Positions 53,333 through 62,945 of a stretch of DNA of 64,000 bases are shown piece by piece. The DNA is taken from the NCBI GenBank assembly GCA_003132025.1, contig PKWJ01000054.1:23363-87362 (forward strand). The letters run 5' to 3'. A model generated the notes under the pieces. That model saw nothing but the letters and a program-made list of their open reading frames with translations. It made no database searches and was not told where the DNA came from. Both the position numbers and the translations under genes were made by a program. This DNA comes from Gammaproteobacteria bacterium. GTDB taxonomy: Bacteria; Pseudomonadota; Gammaproteobacteria; Steroidobacterales; Steroidobacteraceae. Numbering within the stretch: position 1 is the first letter of the stretch; every line of letters begins with the position of its first letter.

Positions 53333-54912
53333 GGCGACAGATACTGGCCGTCGACCAGCCGGCGCAGCCGCGATGCTGCGTCGTCACGCAATTCCGCCGG
53401 CAGCAAATTCTGTGGTACGTCCTGATAGCACACCGGGCGCAAAAAGCGCTCGATGGCGCGCGTGCCGACCGAGGTCACACGCGAGTCCGAGCTGGCCGGA
53501 TACGGTCCGCCGTGTACCATCGCGTGGCACACCTCGACGCCGGTGGGCCAGCCATTGACCAGAATACGCCCCACTTTGCGTTCCAGCACCGGCAGCAATT
53601 GCGCGGCTATCGTGTGGTCACTGGTTTCCAGATGCAGCGTCGCGGTAAGTTGACCTTCCAGATGGCTCAATACCTGCTGCAACTCGGCGCTGTCGCGGCA
53701 ACGGACGACGAGCGAACTGGGACCGAATACTTCCTCGGCCAGCGCGGGTTCCGTGATGAATTGCTGGCCCTGCACCTGAAACAGCGCGCCGCTGGCGCAG
53801 GTGCCGGCGCCAGCGCTGGCCGCCACACCGCTCGCCAGATGTGTTAGCTGTGCATGCGCGCGCAATCGCGCAACGCCCTGCTGGTAGTTGGCGCAGATAT
53901 TCGCTGACAGCATCTGACCGGGCGCGGTTTTTGCCAGCGCATCGGCGGCCGCAGCGATGAAGCGTTCGAGGCCCGGGCCGGTGATCGCGATCAGCAGGCC
54001 CGGATTAGTGCAGAACTGTCCGCTTCCCATGGTCAGCGAGGCGACGAATCCGGCCGCCATCGCCTCGGCGCGCGTCTGCAAGGCACCCGGCAATAAAACC
54101 ACCGGATTGACGCTGCTCATCTCCGCGTACACCGGGATCGGCTCGGCGCGCGTGGCCGCCAGTTTGGTGAGCGCCAGGCCGCCGGCCCGCGACCCGGTGA
54201 ATCCCACCGCTTTGATGCGCGGGTCGCTCACCAGCGCGGATCCGAGTTCGTTCGCCGGCCCGCTCAGATGGGAGTAGGTGCCGCTGGGCAGGTCGCATTC
54301 CCTGGCGGCATCGCTGATGGCGCCGGCGGCAAGCTCCGAGGTGCCCGGGTGAGACGGATGTGCCTTCACCACCACGGGGCATCCGGCCGCCAGTGCCGAG
54401 GCAACATCGCCGCCGGCGGCGGAGAACGCCAGCGGAAAGTTGCTGGCACCGAACACCGCAACCGGGCCCAGTGCGATCATCCGCTGTCGCAGATCGGCGC
54501 GCGGCAACGGCTTGCGTTCTGGTAGCGCCGGATCTATGCGCAGCCCGAGCCAGTCGCCCTGCCGCACCACCTGCGCGAACAGGCGCAGCTGGCCGACGGT
54601 ACGTGCGCGTTCGCCCTCGAGTCGCGCGCGCGGCAATCCCGTCTCCAGTGCGGCGCGCTCCAGCAATTCGTCGCCCAATCCCATGATCCGGGCGGCGCAG
54701 GTCTCGAGAAATCGCGCCCGCGTGGCGAGATCGGCCTGGCGGTAGGGATCAAATGCGGCAGCGGCCAGCGCGCAGGCGCGAGCCACCTCGGCGGCGCCGG
54801 CAATAGAGAATGGCGGATCGAGCTGTGATCCGCGCGCCGCATCGGTGGCGCGGAAGCTCGATGCGGTGGCCACGCGGTCATAGCCGATAATGAGCTGGCC
54901 GTTCAAAGGCAT
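53329..54912 (-). CDS. alpha-ketoglutarate-semialdehyde dehydrogenase-like ALDH
   Basis: A 527-residue aldehyde dehydrogenase of the ketoglutarate-semialdehyde-dehydrogenase type. Catalytic C301 is in [11 protein letters not shown]264 in [11 protein letters not shown]158 in GASNFP and K183 in [10 protein letters not shown]. The length, about 520-530, fits KGSADH rather than general ALDHs. It oxidises alpha-ketoglutarate semialdehyde to alpha-ketoglutarate with NAD(P)+, the last step of the oxidative L-arabinose/D-xylose routes. A well-formed promoter with an operator inside its spacer lies just upstream. Confidence 0.82.
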   Translation of the reverse strand: MPLNGQLIIGYDRVATASSFRATDAARGSQLDPPFSIAGAAEVARACALAAAAFDPYRQADLATRARFLETCAARIMGLGDELLERAALETGLPRARLEGERARTVGQLRLFAQVVRQGDWLGLRIDPALPERKPLPRADLRQRMIALGPVAVFGASNFPLAFSAAGGDVASALAAGCPVVVKAHPSHPGTSELAAGAISDAARECDLPSGTYSHLSGPANELGSALVSDPRIKAVGFTGSRAGGLALTKLAATRAEPIPVYAEMSSVNPVVLLPGALQTRAEAMAAGFVASLTMGSGQFCTNPGLLIAITGPGLERFIAAAADALAKTAPGQMLSANICANYQQGVARLRAHAQLTHLASGVAASAGAGTCASGALFQVQGQQFITEPALAEEVFGPSSLVVRCRDSAELQQVLSHLEGQLTATLHLETSDHTIAAQLLPVLERKVGRILVNGWPTGVEVCHAMVHGGPYPASSDSRVTSVGTRAIERFLRPVCYQDVPQNLLPAELRDDAASRLRRLVDGQYLSP

Positions 54913-54944
54913 GAGCGTCTGCGGGGATTGGCGGCGCGAACGGC

Positions 54945-54973
54945 ATCATAAAATAACTCAGACAATATTTCAG
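54945..54973 (-). promoter_or_regulatory. promoter of the ALDH-AraD1 operon with operator in spacer
   Basis: On the minus strand CTGAAA (-35, plus 54968-54973) and TATGAT (-10, plus 54945-54950) are 17 nt apart. The operator-like TAACTCAGACAATA (plus 54954-54967) fills most of the spacer, so a bound repressor would block polymerase. The ALDH ATG at 54912 lies 33 nt from the -10 end. The same 14-mer occurs inverted at 56141-56154. Confidence 0.6.
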
Positions 54974-54998
54974 CACCTGCCGGAGCCGGCCGGCGTGG

Positions 54999-55823
54999 TC
55001 AGCGGCCGCGCTTGCGAGGCCGGCGTTTCGAGGCTGGCGTATCGATGCGGGCCAGCTCGATCAGTTCGCTCATCGCCCGCTCAGCCTTGCCCACTTCCCC
55101 GGCGGTGATCGCTTCGAATACCCGCATATGATCCGGCAGCGGATCGCGGCGCAGCGGCCGCTCGCGCTGCTTGAAAATGGTCGTGGTCCTGATCGCGGCA
55201 TTGACCCCGTTGGTCAGTGAGATGATGAACGGGTTGTGGGTCGCGGTCAGCAACGTAGTGTGAAAATCCAGATCGGCCTGCCGCCCGGCCTCGGTCGCCA
55301 GCGTGTGCGTCGCCATACCGTCCAGGGCTGCGCGCATGGCTTTCAGGTGCGCCGCCGAGCGCCGCTTCGCGGCCATGCCCGCCGCGGCCGATTCCACCAC
55401 ATTGCGCAGTTCGAACAGACTGTTCAGCAGCTGCAGATCGGGCTCGGATTCGAACGTCCAGTCGAGAACGTCAGGATCGAGCAGGTTCCATTCCGACTGC
55501 GCGTTGATGCGGGTGCCGACCTTTGGCCTTGCGTCCACCAGACCCTTGGCGGCGAGAATTCGCACCGCCTCCCGGTATGCGGTGCGCGACACGGCGAACT
55601 GCTCGCTCGAGGCGATCTCGCCGTTGAGCAGATCGCCGGGCTTGAAGCGGCCAGAGACAATCGAGATCCCCAGCTTGCGCGCAATGGTGCCGTGCAACCG
55701 CAGCGCCTTGTCGCGCGCCTTGGGTCCCGCTCCCGGTTCGGATTCCCTACGGGCGAGGTGTGTCAGCTGTGAAGGTTTGCGCGACAATTTTGAGTCGGAC
55801 CCGCTGGAGCAATACCGCAGCAC
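54999..55823 (-). CDS. FCD-domain GntR-family regulator (probable local repressor)
   Basis: A 274-residue regulator if the GTG at 55823 is used; a TTG at 55787 is a possible alternative. Residues about 40-115 form the winged helix (ARKLGISIVSGRFKPGDLL, then RTAYREAVRILAAKGLVDAR). Residues about 120-265 are an all-helical FCD ligand domain (LFELRNVVESAAAGMAAKR, then ADLDFHTTLLTATHNPF), where metal-binding His and Asp are typical. FCD members usually sense sugar acids or related carboxylates; here a keto-deoxy-arabonate or arabonate is a fair guess. It stands amid arabinose genes and its probable operator motif recurs at their promoters. Confidence 0.85.
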   Translation of the reverse strand: MLRYCSSGSDSKLSRKPSQLTHLARRESEPGAGPKARDKALRLHGTIARKLGISIVSGRFKPGDLLNGEIASSEQFAVSRTAYREAVRILAAKGLVDARPKVGTRINAQSEWNLLDPDVLDWTFESEPDLQLLNSLFELRNVVESAAAGMAAKRRSAAHLKAMRAALDGMATHTLATEAGRQADLDFHTTLLTATHNPFIISLTNGVNAAIRTTTIFKQRERPLRRDPLPDHMRVFEAITAGEVGKAERAMSELIELARIDTPASKRRPRKRGR

Positions 55824-56213
55824 TCCAACAGAGCCGCCGATAGTTTAGATGTGGCGATCAAGACACGCGAGCCACGATGTTATCTGCGGCGCACCCCAAA
55901 ACGCAAACCGCGACTGTCAGCGCGGCCGCGAGTTGCCGACCCGATTGCGGCTGTCGCCGCCCTGGGTTACTGGTAACGCGGGCGATGCGTTGGCGTGAAC
56001 TCCATTAGCCATAGCGGGCTAGCGCTGCCTTTTTGCCGAGAAACGCACAGTGAGCGCTACCATTTCCCCGCGGCGGGAAAAGATGCCACAAAACTCAGAC
56101 AAAATGACACGCCGATCTTGTCCGCGGACGCGGCTTCGCTTATTGTCTGAGTTATAGGCGCAGGAGACGCCCGCTGGGGCGAAGAAAGCTGCGCTCTGAC
56201 AAGGGGGAGAACA
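55824..56213 (+). promoter_or_regulatory. 390-nt intergenic region before the TonB receptor gene, with two operators and a promoter
   Basis: No gene is visible between the GntR gene and the TonB-receptor gene. A promoter is reconstructable: TTGTCC (56118-56123), 17 nt spacer, TATTGT (56141-56146). Operator-like site AAACTCAGACAAAA (56091-56104) lies upstream of it, and TATTGTCTGAGTTA (56141-56154) covers its -10 and is the exact reverse complement of the site at 54954. The pair flanks the promoter in opposite orientation. The rest of the region shows no recognisable element. Confidence 0.58.
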
Positions 56214-58916
56214 ATGGTCAAGTTGCATAAGGCTCTGTGGCCAGCCGTGACCGGCGTGGCTGCGTCGATAGTCACCGGCATCGCCTTCGGACAGGCGGCG
56301 CCCGCCGCCCCGCCCGCCGCCGATCAGCCCGAAACGCTGGAAACCATCGTCATCACCGGCGTACGGGCCAGCGTCAAATCGGCCGAGGACATCAAGAAGA
56401 ACGCCGATCAGGTGGTGGACTCCATCGTTTCGGAAGATATCGGCAAACTGCCGGACAACAACGTCATCGAGGCGCTGCAGCACGTCACCGGCGTGCAGAT
56501 CAGCCGCAACGCGGCGGAAGCCACGCAGCTGCTGATCCGCGGCCTGCCCGACATCGCGACCACGCTCAACGGCCGCGACATCTTCACCTCCTTCGGCCGC
56601 TACATCACGTTGCAGGACATACCGGCCGAACTGCTGTCGCGGGTTGATGTCGAGAAATCCCCGCGCGCCGATGACATTGAGGGCGGCATCGCCGGCCTGA
56701 TCGATGTGCGACTGCATCGGCCGTTCGACTTCGACGGCTTCGAGGCCGGCGGCACCGCCATGGGCACCTACAGCACCCTGTCGAAGGACACCGACCCGCG
56801 TGCCAGCCTGCTGCTGAGCAACCGCTGGAACACCTCGGCCGGGGAATTCGGTCTGCTGGGCGACGTGTCGTTCTCGAAGGACCGCTGGAAAGAGGAGATC
56901 CTGGACAATTACATTTCGACCCAGTCGATCGGGCCGGTTCCCGGTTCCACCGGCGCCGGCGGCACCGCGTGGATTCCGCTGACCGAGGGCGCGCAGTCGA
57001 TGGTTGGCGATCGCCAGCGCCTGTCGGTCAACCTGGCAGCGCAGTGGGCCCCGAACGCGAACACCGAGTTGTTCGCCGAAACGTTCTACACCCGTTATCG
57101 CAACCCGAATAACACCGACTTCTTCGTCGGGCTGCCGTGGATCTGTGCCAATCCGGCCACCGCAACGGTGTTTCCGGGCACCGATGAGGTCAAGACTGTC
57201 ACCGGCGGCTGTTACGACCTGACCAGCGACCAGGCGTTCATACCGAAGACCGACACCTATCAGATCGCGACCGGCGGTAAGTGGACCGGTGAGAACGTGA
57301 CCTTCAGCACCGAGGTGGATTTCACCTGGAGCCAAAACACCCAGGAAGGCATCATCCTTGACACGCAGTACAACCCGCCGGCGGACGGCTACACGGCGGA
57401 TTTCAACTACAAGGGTACCGACACGCCGTACATGAACGTCACCGGACTCAACCTGGACGACCCGTCACAGTTCCACTTGCGCCAGCTGTACGATCAGTGG
57501 TGGGTGCAGAAGGGCGACGAGGTCGACTGGCGCGGTGACTTGAAATTCAAACTGGGCGGCGACACCCCGGTCAAATCGATAGAGACCGGCGTGCGCCTCG
57601 GCGACCACTTCGCAGCTCAAACCGAGGACAACCAGGGCGGCCTCGACTGCCTGGGTACCGCCGACCCGTCCAGTCCAACGTACGCGGCCGTAGCAGCGGC
57701 CATCGCCTCGCCGGCCTGCGGCAAGGCGCTGACATCGCTGCCGGGTACGGCCTGGCATCAGACCAGCGGCAGCCAGTTCAACGGCCAGTTCGGTATCAGC
57801 AACTGGGTCGACGCCAACCCGAGCTGGCTGATCGGCAATGCGCCGTACCTGCGCGAACTGTTCGACCAGTCCCCGACCGGCCAGCCGCCGCCGGGCGACC
57901 CGACGCAGGCGTTCGATGACCGCGAACTCAGCTACTCCGGCTATGTGAAGGCCAATTTCGGCTTTCCGCTGGGTTCGCACCTGCTGGACGGCAATCTCGG
58001 CCTGCGGCTGGTCGATACCCACGCGACCTATAAGGGCAACTCGCTGCTCGTGACCACACCGAACAGCGTGAATTACACCTTCACCTATCTGCCAACCGTG
58101 ACCGACAAGAACTCGCTCGACTGGCTGCCGAGCCTGAACGCACGGCTGGCGCTGCAGGACGACCTGTTCCTGCGCATTGCGGCCAGCCGCACGGTCACGC
58201 GTCCGACCTTCCTGCAGCTCGATCCCGGCCTGTCGCTGTCGGCCTCGACGGCGACGCTGCTCGGATCGGGCACCAGCGGCAATCCTGACCTCAACCCCGA
58301 GCGCTCGACCAACGGCGATGTGTCGCTGGAGTATTACTTCGGACGGCAGAACTCGCTGACCGGCGCGGTGTTCTATCGCAAGATCGACGGCTACATCCAA
58401 AACGGCATATTGCCGGAGACGATCGCGGGCATCGTCTACCAGGTCACCGAACCGGTGAACGCACCCTCGGGACACATCGATGGCGTCGAGGTGGGGTACA
58501 CGCAGTTCTTCGATCAGCTGCCCGGCATCTTCAAGGGCCTGGGCGTCCAGGCCAACGGCACCTACGTGGACGGTCCATTCCAGAACATATCCAAGTGGTC
58601 CTACAACCTGATCGGCATCTACGAGAAGGGGCCGGTCGAGTTCCGGATGGCCTACAACTGGCGCTCGGGCTTCAACGTCGGCCCAGCCCCAGGCGGCGCG
58701 CAGCCGGCGGAACCGACGGTCATCTTCTCGCACGCGCAGCCGTGGCTTGACCTGTCGACCAGCTACCGGATCGGAAAGCAGCTCACGGTCACGTTCGACG
58801 CGACCAACATGCTCAACAGCGACTACCAGGACTACTTCGGCAGCCCGTCCGTGTATCCGCGTGATACGCGCCGCTTCGACCAGACTTACGCGCTCGGGTT
58901 GCGCTACAAGCTGTAG
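56214..58916 (+). CDS. TonB-dependent receptor for sugars (oligosaccharide-type)
   Basis: A 900-residue outer-membrane receptor with a signal peptide (WPAVTGVAASIVTGIAFG) and a TonB-box-like ETIVITG near residue 44. The plug region (NNVIEALQHVTGVQISRN, then QLLIRGLPDIATTLNG) matches the Xanthomonas/Caulobacter large receptor type, and the barrel ends in YALGLRYKL. Carbohydrate-uptake receptors of this class import oligosaccharides. It is followed at short spacing by GH43, GH51 and GH27 genes, so arabinan- or arabinoxylan-derived oligosaccharides are likely ligands. Two operator-like sites precede it. Confidence 0.86.
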   Translation: MVKLHKALWPAVTGVAASIVTGIAFGQAAPAAPPAADQPETLETIVITGVRASVKSAEDIKKNADQVVDSIVSEDIGKLPDNNVIEALQHVTGVQISRNAAEATQLLIRGLPDIATTLNGRDIFTSFGRYITLQDIPAELLSRVDVEKSPRADDIEGGIAGLIDVRLHRPFDFDGFEAGGTAMGTYSTLSKDTDPRASLLLSNRWNTSAGEFGLLGDVSFSKDRWKEEILDNYISTQSIGPVPGSTGAGGTAWIPLTEGAQSMVGDRQRLSVNLAAQWAPNANTELFAETFYTRYRNPNNTDFFVGLPWICANPATATVFPGTDEVKTVTGGCYDLTSDQAFIPKTDTYQIATGGKWTGENVTFSTEVDFTWSQNTQEGIILDTQYNPPADGYTADFNYKGTDTPYMNVTGLNLDDPSQFHLRQLYDQWWVQKGDEVDWRGDLKFKLGGDTPVKSIETGVRLGDHFAAQTEDNQGGLDCLGTADPSSPTYAAVAAAIASPACGKALTSLPGTAWHQTSGSQFNGQFGISNWVDANPSWLIGNAPYLRELFDQSPTGQPPPGDPTQAFDDRELSYSGYVKANFGFPLGSHLLDGNLGLRLVDTHATYKGNSLLVTTPNSVNYTFTYLPTVTDKNSLDWLPSLNARLALQDDLFLRIAASRTVTRPTFLQLDPGLSLSASTATLLGSGTSGNPDLNPERSTNGDVSLEYYFGRQNSLTGAVFYRKIDGYIQNGILPETIAGIVYQVTEPVNAPSGHIDGVEVGYTQFFDQLPGIFKGLGVQANGTYVDGPFQNISKWSYNLIGIYEKGPVEFRMAYNWRSGFNVGPAPGGAQPAEPTVIFSHAQPWLDLSTSYRIGKQLTVTFDATNMLNSDYQDYFGSPSVYPRDTRRFDQTYALGLRYKL

Positions 58917-58936
58917 CTGTTATCGGAGCGGACATC

Positions 58937-59956
58937 GTGCAGACGCGGCGATGGATGTTGCAGGGCGCTGTGGCAGGCTTCGCCGCGCTTGCCGCAAGGG
59001 GCAGCGGCGCGCAGACACTGGCGCCGCTGAACCCGAAACTGACCGGTGATCTGTATCCGGTGCACGATCCGTGCATCATCAAGGCCGGCGACAGTTACTA
59101 CGTGTTCTGCACCACGCCGCGCGCCGATACCCCGGCGCAGATCCCGTGCTACCGATCGACCGATCTGCTGCATTGGGAACGCGCCGGCCACGTGTTTGCC
59201 GAGATGCCTGACTGGGCCAAGCAGGCCGTACCGCACACTGAAACAATCTGGGCTCCCGACATCTCGTTTTTCAACGGCCAATATTGGCTGTACTACGCGG
59301 TATCGACCTTCGGCTCCAACCGCTCGGTGATCGGGCTGGCAACTACCGCTACGCTCAATCGCGCCGATGCCAGCTATGGCTGGCAGGATCGCGGTCTGGT
59401 GCTCGAATCGCAAAAGAGCGACGACTTCAATGCGCTGGACCCGAACCGCGTCATCGATCGCGACGGCAAGCACTGGCTCGCGTTCGGCAGTTTCTGGACC
59501 GGGCTGAAGATCATTCAGCTGGATCCTGCGACCGGCAAACCGCTGCCGGATGCACAGCGGCAAAATCTCGCGCGCCGGCCCAAGCCGCCGGATGCGATCG
59601 AGGCGGCGTTCATCATCCAGCGCGCCGGCAACTATTATCTGTTCGCCTCGTTCGATTTCTGCTGCCGCGGCGCCGACAGCAGCTATTACACGGTGGTCGG
59701 CCGTTCGAAAGATATCCTCGGCCCCTATGTCGACCAGAGCGGCAAGCCGATGCTGGAAGGCGGCGGCACGCTGGTACTGGCGGCGCCCCCGGGACAACCG
59801 CGCTGGCGCGGACCGGGGCATATCGCGATCCTGCGCGACGACGGCAAGGACTACATCGTCTATCACGCCTACGACGCCGAGCACAACGGCCGGCCGACGC
59901 TGCGAATCGCGCCGCTGGGCTGGACGGCCGACAACTGGCCGGCGGCCTTCGTGTAG
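58937..59956 (+). CDS. GH43 arabinanase/arabinosidase
   Basis: A 339-residue five-bladed beta-propeller glycosidase. Catalytic acids are visible: D44 in VHDPCI, D168 in NALDPNRV and E222 in DAIEAAF; WAPDISFF is also typical. The pattern fits GH43 arabinan-active enzymes (endo-1,5-alpha-L-arabinanase or arabinosidase). The start is a GTG (58937) with TRRWMLQGAVAGF forming a twin-Arg-like signal peptide. The gap to the TonB-receptor gene is 20 nt, so they are one operon. Confidence 0.84.
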   Translation: MQTRRWMLQGAVAGFAALAARGSGAQTLAPLNPKLTGDLYPVHDPCIIKAGDSYYVFCTTPRADTPAQIPCYRSTDLLHWERAGHVFAEMPDWAKQAVPHTETIWAPDISFFNGQYWLYYAVSTFGSNRSVIGLATTATLNRADASYGWQDRGLVLESQKSDDFNALDPNRVIDRDGKHWLAFGSFWTGLKIIQLDPATGKPLPDAQRQNLARRPKPPDAIEAAFIIQRAGNYYLFASFDFCCRGADSSYYTVVGRSKDILGPYVDQSGKPMLEGGGTLVLAAPPGQPRWRGPGHIAILRDDGKDYIVYHAYDAEHNGRPTLRIAPLGWTADNWPAAFV

Positions 59957-59986
59957 GCTTCATCCCGGCCGTTTCTTCCTGGGAGA

Positions 59987-61549
59987 ATGTCCATGCGAGG
60001 GGTCTTGCTGCTGACATCCATCGCCCTATGGGCACCGCAGATTTGGGCGCAAAGCGCCCCTGCTCCGTCCGCGAGCGCCGTGATTCACGCCGACCGGCCA
60101 GGGGCCACGATCGACCGCCACATCTACGGGCAATTCGCCGAGCATCTGGGCCGCGGCATCTACGAGGGTGTGTGGGTCGGGGAGCACTCGTCGATCCCCA
60201 ATACCCGCGGCTTTCGTAACGACGTGGTGGCAGCGCTGCGCGACCTGCACGTGCCGGTGGTGCGCTGGCCGGGTGGCTGCTTTGCCGATGAATACCATTG
60301 GCGCGACGGCATCGGTCCGCGCGCCAAGCGCCGCGTGACGCTGAACACCAACTGGGGCGGCGTGCCGGAGACCAATGAGTTCGGCACGCACGAGTTTCTC
60401 GACTTCGCCGAGTTGATAGGCGCCGACGCATATATCAACGGCAACCTGGGCACCGGCTCGGCCGCCGAGATGGCCGAGTGGCTGCAGTACATGACCTCCG
60501 ACCGGGCCACGTCGCTGACCGCTGAGCGCGCCCGCAACGGGCATCCGGGCCCCTGGAAGATTGCGTATTTTGCCGTTGGCAACGAGGCCTGGGGCTGCGG
60601 CGGCAACATGACGCCGAGCCACTATGTGGACCTGTTCCGCCAGAGCGCAACGTTTCTAAAAGCCCCCGAGGGCGCACGACCGGCCATCATCGCCAGTGGC
60701 GGCCATGACGATGACACCTCATGGACCGAGGCACTCAGTTCACAGGTGCCGGCGCGCGAGATCGGCGCGATCAGCTTTCACTACTACACCATCCCCGGCG
60801 ATACTTGGAAGAACAAGGGACCCGCGACCGGCTTCGGCGAGGATCAGTGGATCTCCACCTTCGCGCACACGCTCAAGATGGAGGATTTCATCACCCGCAA
60901 CAGCGCGGTCCTGGACAGGTACGATCCGGCGAAGAAGATCAGCTTTGCGGTCGATGAATGGGGCACCTGGTATGACCCGGGTGCCGGCCTCGAGCCTGGA
61001 TTCTTATACCAGCAGAATACGCTGCGCGACGCGCTGGTTGCCGCGATCAACCTCAACATCTTCCACCACCATGCCGACCGCGTGCGCCTGGCGGCGATCG
61101 CGCAAATGGTCAACGTGCTGCAGGCGATGATCCTGACCAAGGGGCGGCAGATGCTGCTGACCCCAACCTATTACACGTTCCGGATGTTCCGGGCGTTCCA
61201 GGATGCAACGCTGCTGCCGACCTACCTGCAGACACCGCAGTACTCGCTGGACACCGTGTCGGTGCCGGCGGTCAGTATCTCGGCTGCCCGCACCAGCGGC
61301 GGCGCGATCATCGTCGCTTTGGTGAATCTCGACCCGAACCAGGCGATTGCCCTGTCGGCGACGATTCCCGGCGCCAACGTGCAGCGCGTGAGCGGCGAGA
61401 TGCTGAGCGCGCCGACGATGGATTCGCACAACACGTTTGAAGACCCGTATGCGGTCTACGCCACGCCGTTCACCGCCGCCTCGGTCAGCGGCGGCGAGCT
61501 GTCGCTGACGCTGCCGGCAAAATCCGTCGTCGTACTCACATTGCAATGA
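59987..61549 (+). CDS. GH51 alpha-L-arabinofuranosidase
   Basis: A 520-residue glycosidase with a signal peptide (RGVLLLTSIALWAPQIWA). Catalytic acid/base E200 is in VGNEAWGCGG and nucleophile E324 in AVDEWGTWYD, the diagnostic GH51 pair, and NTNWGGVPETNEFG is typical. It removes terminal alpha-L-arabinofuranosyl residues from arabinan or arabinoxylan. It sits 30 nt after the GH43 gene; ATG at 59987 or 59993, preceded by GGGAGA. Confidence 0.88.
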   Translation: MSMRGVLLLTSIALWAPQIWAQSAPAPSASAVIHADRPGATIDRHIYGQFAEHLGRGIYEGVWVGEHSSIPNTRGFRNDVVAALRDLHVPVVRWPGGCFADEYHWRDGIGPRAKRRVTLNTNWGGVPETNEFGTHEFLDFAELIGADAYINGNLGTGSAAEMAEWLQYMTSDRATSLTAERARNGHPGPWKIAYFAVGNEAWGCGGNMTPSHYVDLFRQSATFLKAPEGARPAIIASGGHDDDTSWTEALSSQVPAREIGAISFHYYTIPGDTWKNKGPATGFGEDQWISTFAHTLKMEDFITRNSAVLDRYDPAKKISFAVDEWGTWYDPGAGLEPGFLYQQNTLRDALVAAINLNIFHHHADRVRLAAIAQMVNVLQAMILTKGRQMLLTPTYYTFRMFRAFQDATLLPTYLQTPQYSLDTVSVPAVSISAARTSGGAIIVALVNLDPNQAIALSATIPGANVQRVSGEMLSAPTMDSHNTFEDPYAVYATPFTAASVSGGELSLTLPAKSVVVLTLQ

Positions 61550-61568
61550 GCTGAGGCCACGTACCGCC

Positions 61569-62945
61569 ATGCCCCTCTCGCGACGCGACCTGCTGGCCGG
61601 AATAGCGCTGAGTCCCATGGGGCTGCAGGCCGCGGCGCGCACACCGGACTTTCGCAACCTCGCGCCGACGCCACCGATGGGCTGGAACTCCTGGGATTGC
61701 TATGCCACCACGATCAATGAGGAGGCAGCGCTCGCCAACGCCGCCGTAATGGCCGAGAAGCTGCTGCCGCATGGCTACCACATATTCACCATCGATGCGC
61801 AATGGAACGAGCCGCTGGCGAGCGGCTTCGAGTATCGCAAGAATGCCGAGTTGACGATGGACCAGTGGGGCCGGCTGGTTCCGGCGCCCAACCGCTTTCC
61901 GTCCGCCGCGCACGGCGCAGGCTTCCAGCCGCTGGCCGCGAAGCTGCACCGGCTGGGGCTGAAATTCGGCCTGCACATGATGCGCGGCGTGCCGCGGCAG
62001 GCCGCGGACCGCAACCTGCCGATCCTCGGGACGCGCTATCGCTGCGGCGAGATCGCCGACCGGGTCAACGTCTGCAGCTGGAACTCTGACATGTATGGCA
62101 TCGACATGGGCAAGCCCGGTGCCCAGGCCTATTACGACTCAGTGATCGGGTTATGGGCGTCCTGGGACGTGGATTTCATCAAGGCGGACGACATGAGCCG
62201 CCCGTATTTCCGCAATGAGCCGGAAATCCACGCGCTACGCCAGGCGATCGACCGCAGCCATCGGCCCATGCTGCTGTCCCTCTCCCCCGGCGAAACACCG
62301 CTGGCGGCGGCCGACGATGTCGCACAAAACGCGAATATGTGGCGCATCAGCGATGACTTCTGGGACACCTGGACATTGCTGCTGGAGCAGTTCGACCGGC
62401 TGCGCAACTGGAGCGCTCGAACGCGGGCGGGAAACTGGCCCGATGCCGACATGCTGCCGCTCGGCACACTGGAACTGCGGCGCCGCAAGACTCGCTTCAC
62501 GCCGGACGAACAAACCACCGTGATGAGCCTATGGTCGATCGCCCGCTCGCCCCTGATCGTCGGCGCCGACCTTGCGGTACTCGACGATGCGACGCTGGCA
62601 CTGCTGACCAATGACGAAGTACTGGCGGTCAACCAGGCGAGCCGCGACAACCGTGAACTGTTCCGCCGCGACGGTCTGGTGGTATGGCAGGCGCTGTCGC
62701 CGCACGATGACGTCTACCTCGCAATCTTCAATCTGAACGCCGCGGTGGCCGGCCCGGAGGCCTCGCCGGTGTCGATCAAACTGGCGGAAATGGGCATTGG
62801 CACTTCGGCACGCGTGCGCGACCTGTGGCAGCGAGCGGATCTGGGCAATTTCGACGACACCCTGAACACCTTTGCGCCGCGCATCCCCGGACACGGCGCC
62901 GGATTGTTCCGCCTGACCCCGTGTGAGGTATGTCTAGTCTCTTAA
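61569..62945 (+). CDS. GH27 alpha-galactosidase or beta-L-arabinopyranosidase
   Basis: A 458-residue enzyme of glycoside hydrolase family 27. PPMGWNSWD is the family signature, the nucleophile is D207 in FIKADDM, and the acid/base is D262 or D263 in RISDDFWD. LKFGLHMMRGVPRQAADRN is a segment found in GH27 members that act on beta-L-arabinopyranosides as well as alpha-galactosides, so in this arabinose locus the beta-L-arabinopyranosidase reading is attractive but not proven. An SRRDLLAG twin-Arg signal starts it. It ends 12 nt inside the convergent epimerase gene. Confidence 0.83.
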   Translation: MPLSRRDLLAGIALSPMGLQAAARTPDFRNLAPTPPMGWNSWDCYATTINEEAALANAAVMAEKLLPHGYHIFTIDAQWNEPLASGFEYRKNAELTMDQWGRLVPAPNRFPSAAHGAGFQPLAAKLHRLGLKFGLHMMRGVPRQAADRNLPILGTRYRCGEIADRVNVCSWNSDMYGIDMGKPGAQAYYDSVIGLWASWDVDFIKADDMSRPYFRNEPEIHALRQAIDRSHRPMLLSLSPGETPLAAADDVAQNANMWRISDDFWDTWTLLLEQFDRLRNWSARTRAGNWPDADMLPLGTLELRRRKTRFTPDEQTTVMSLWSIARSPLIVGADLAVLDDATLALLTNDEVLAVNQASRDNRELFRRDGLVVWQALSPHDDVYLAIFNLNAAVAGPEASPVSIKLAEMGIGTSARVRDLWQRADLGNFDDTLNTFAPRIPGHGAGLFRLTPCEVCLVS

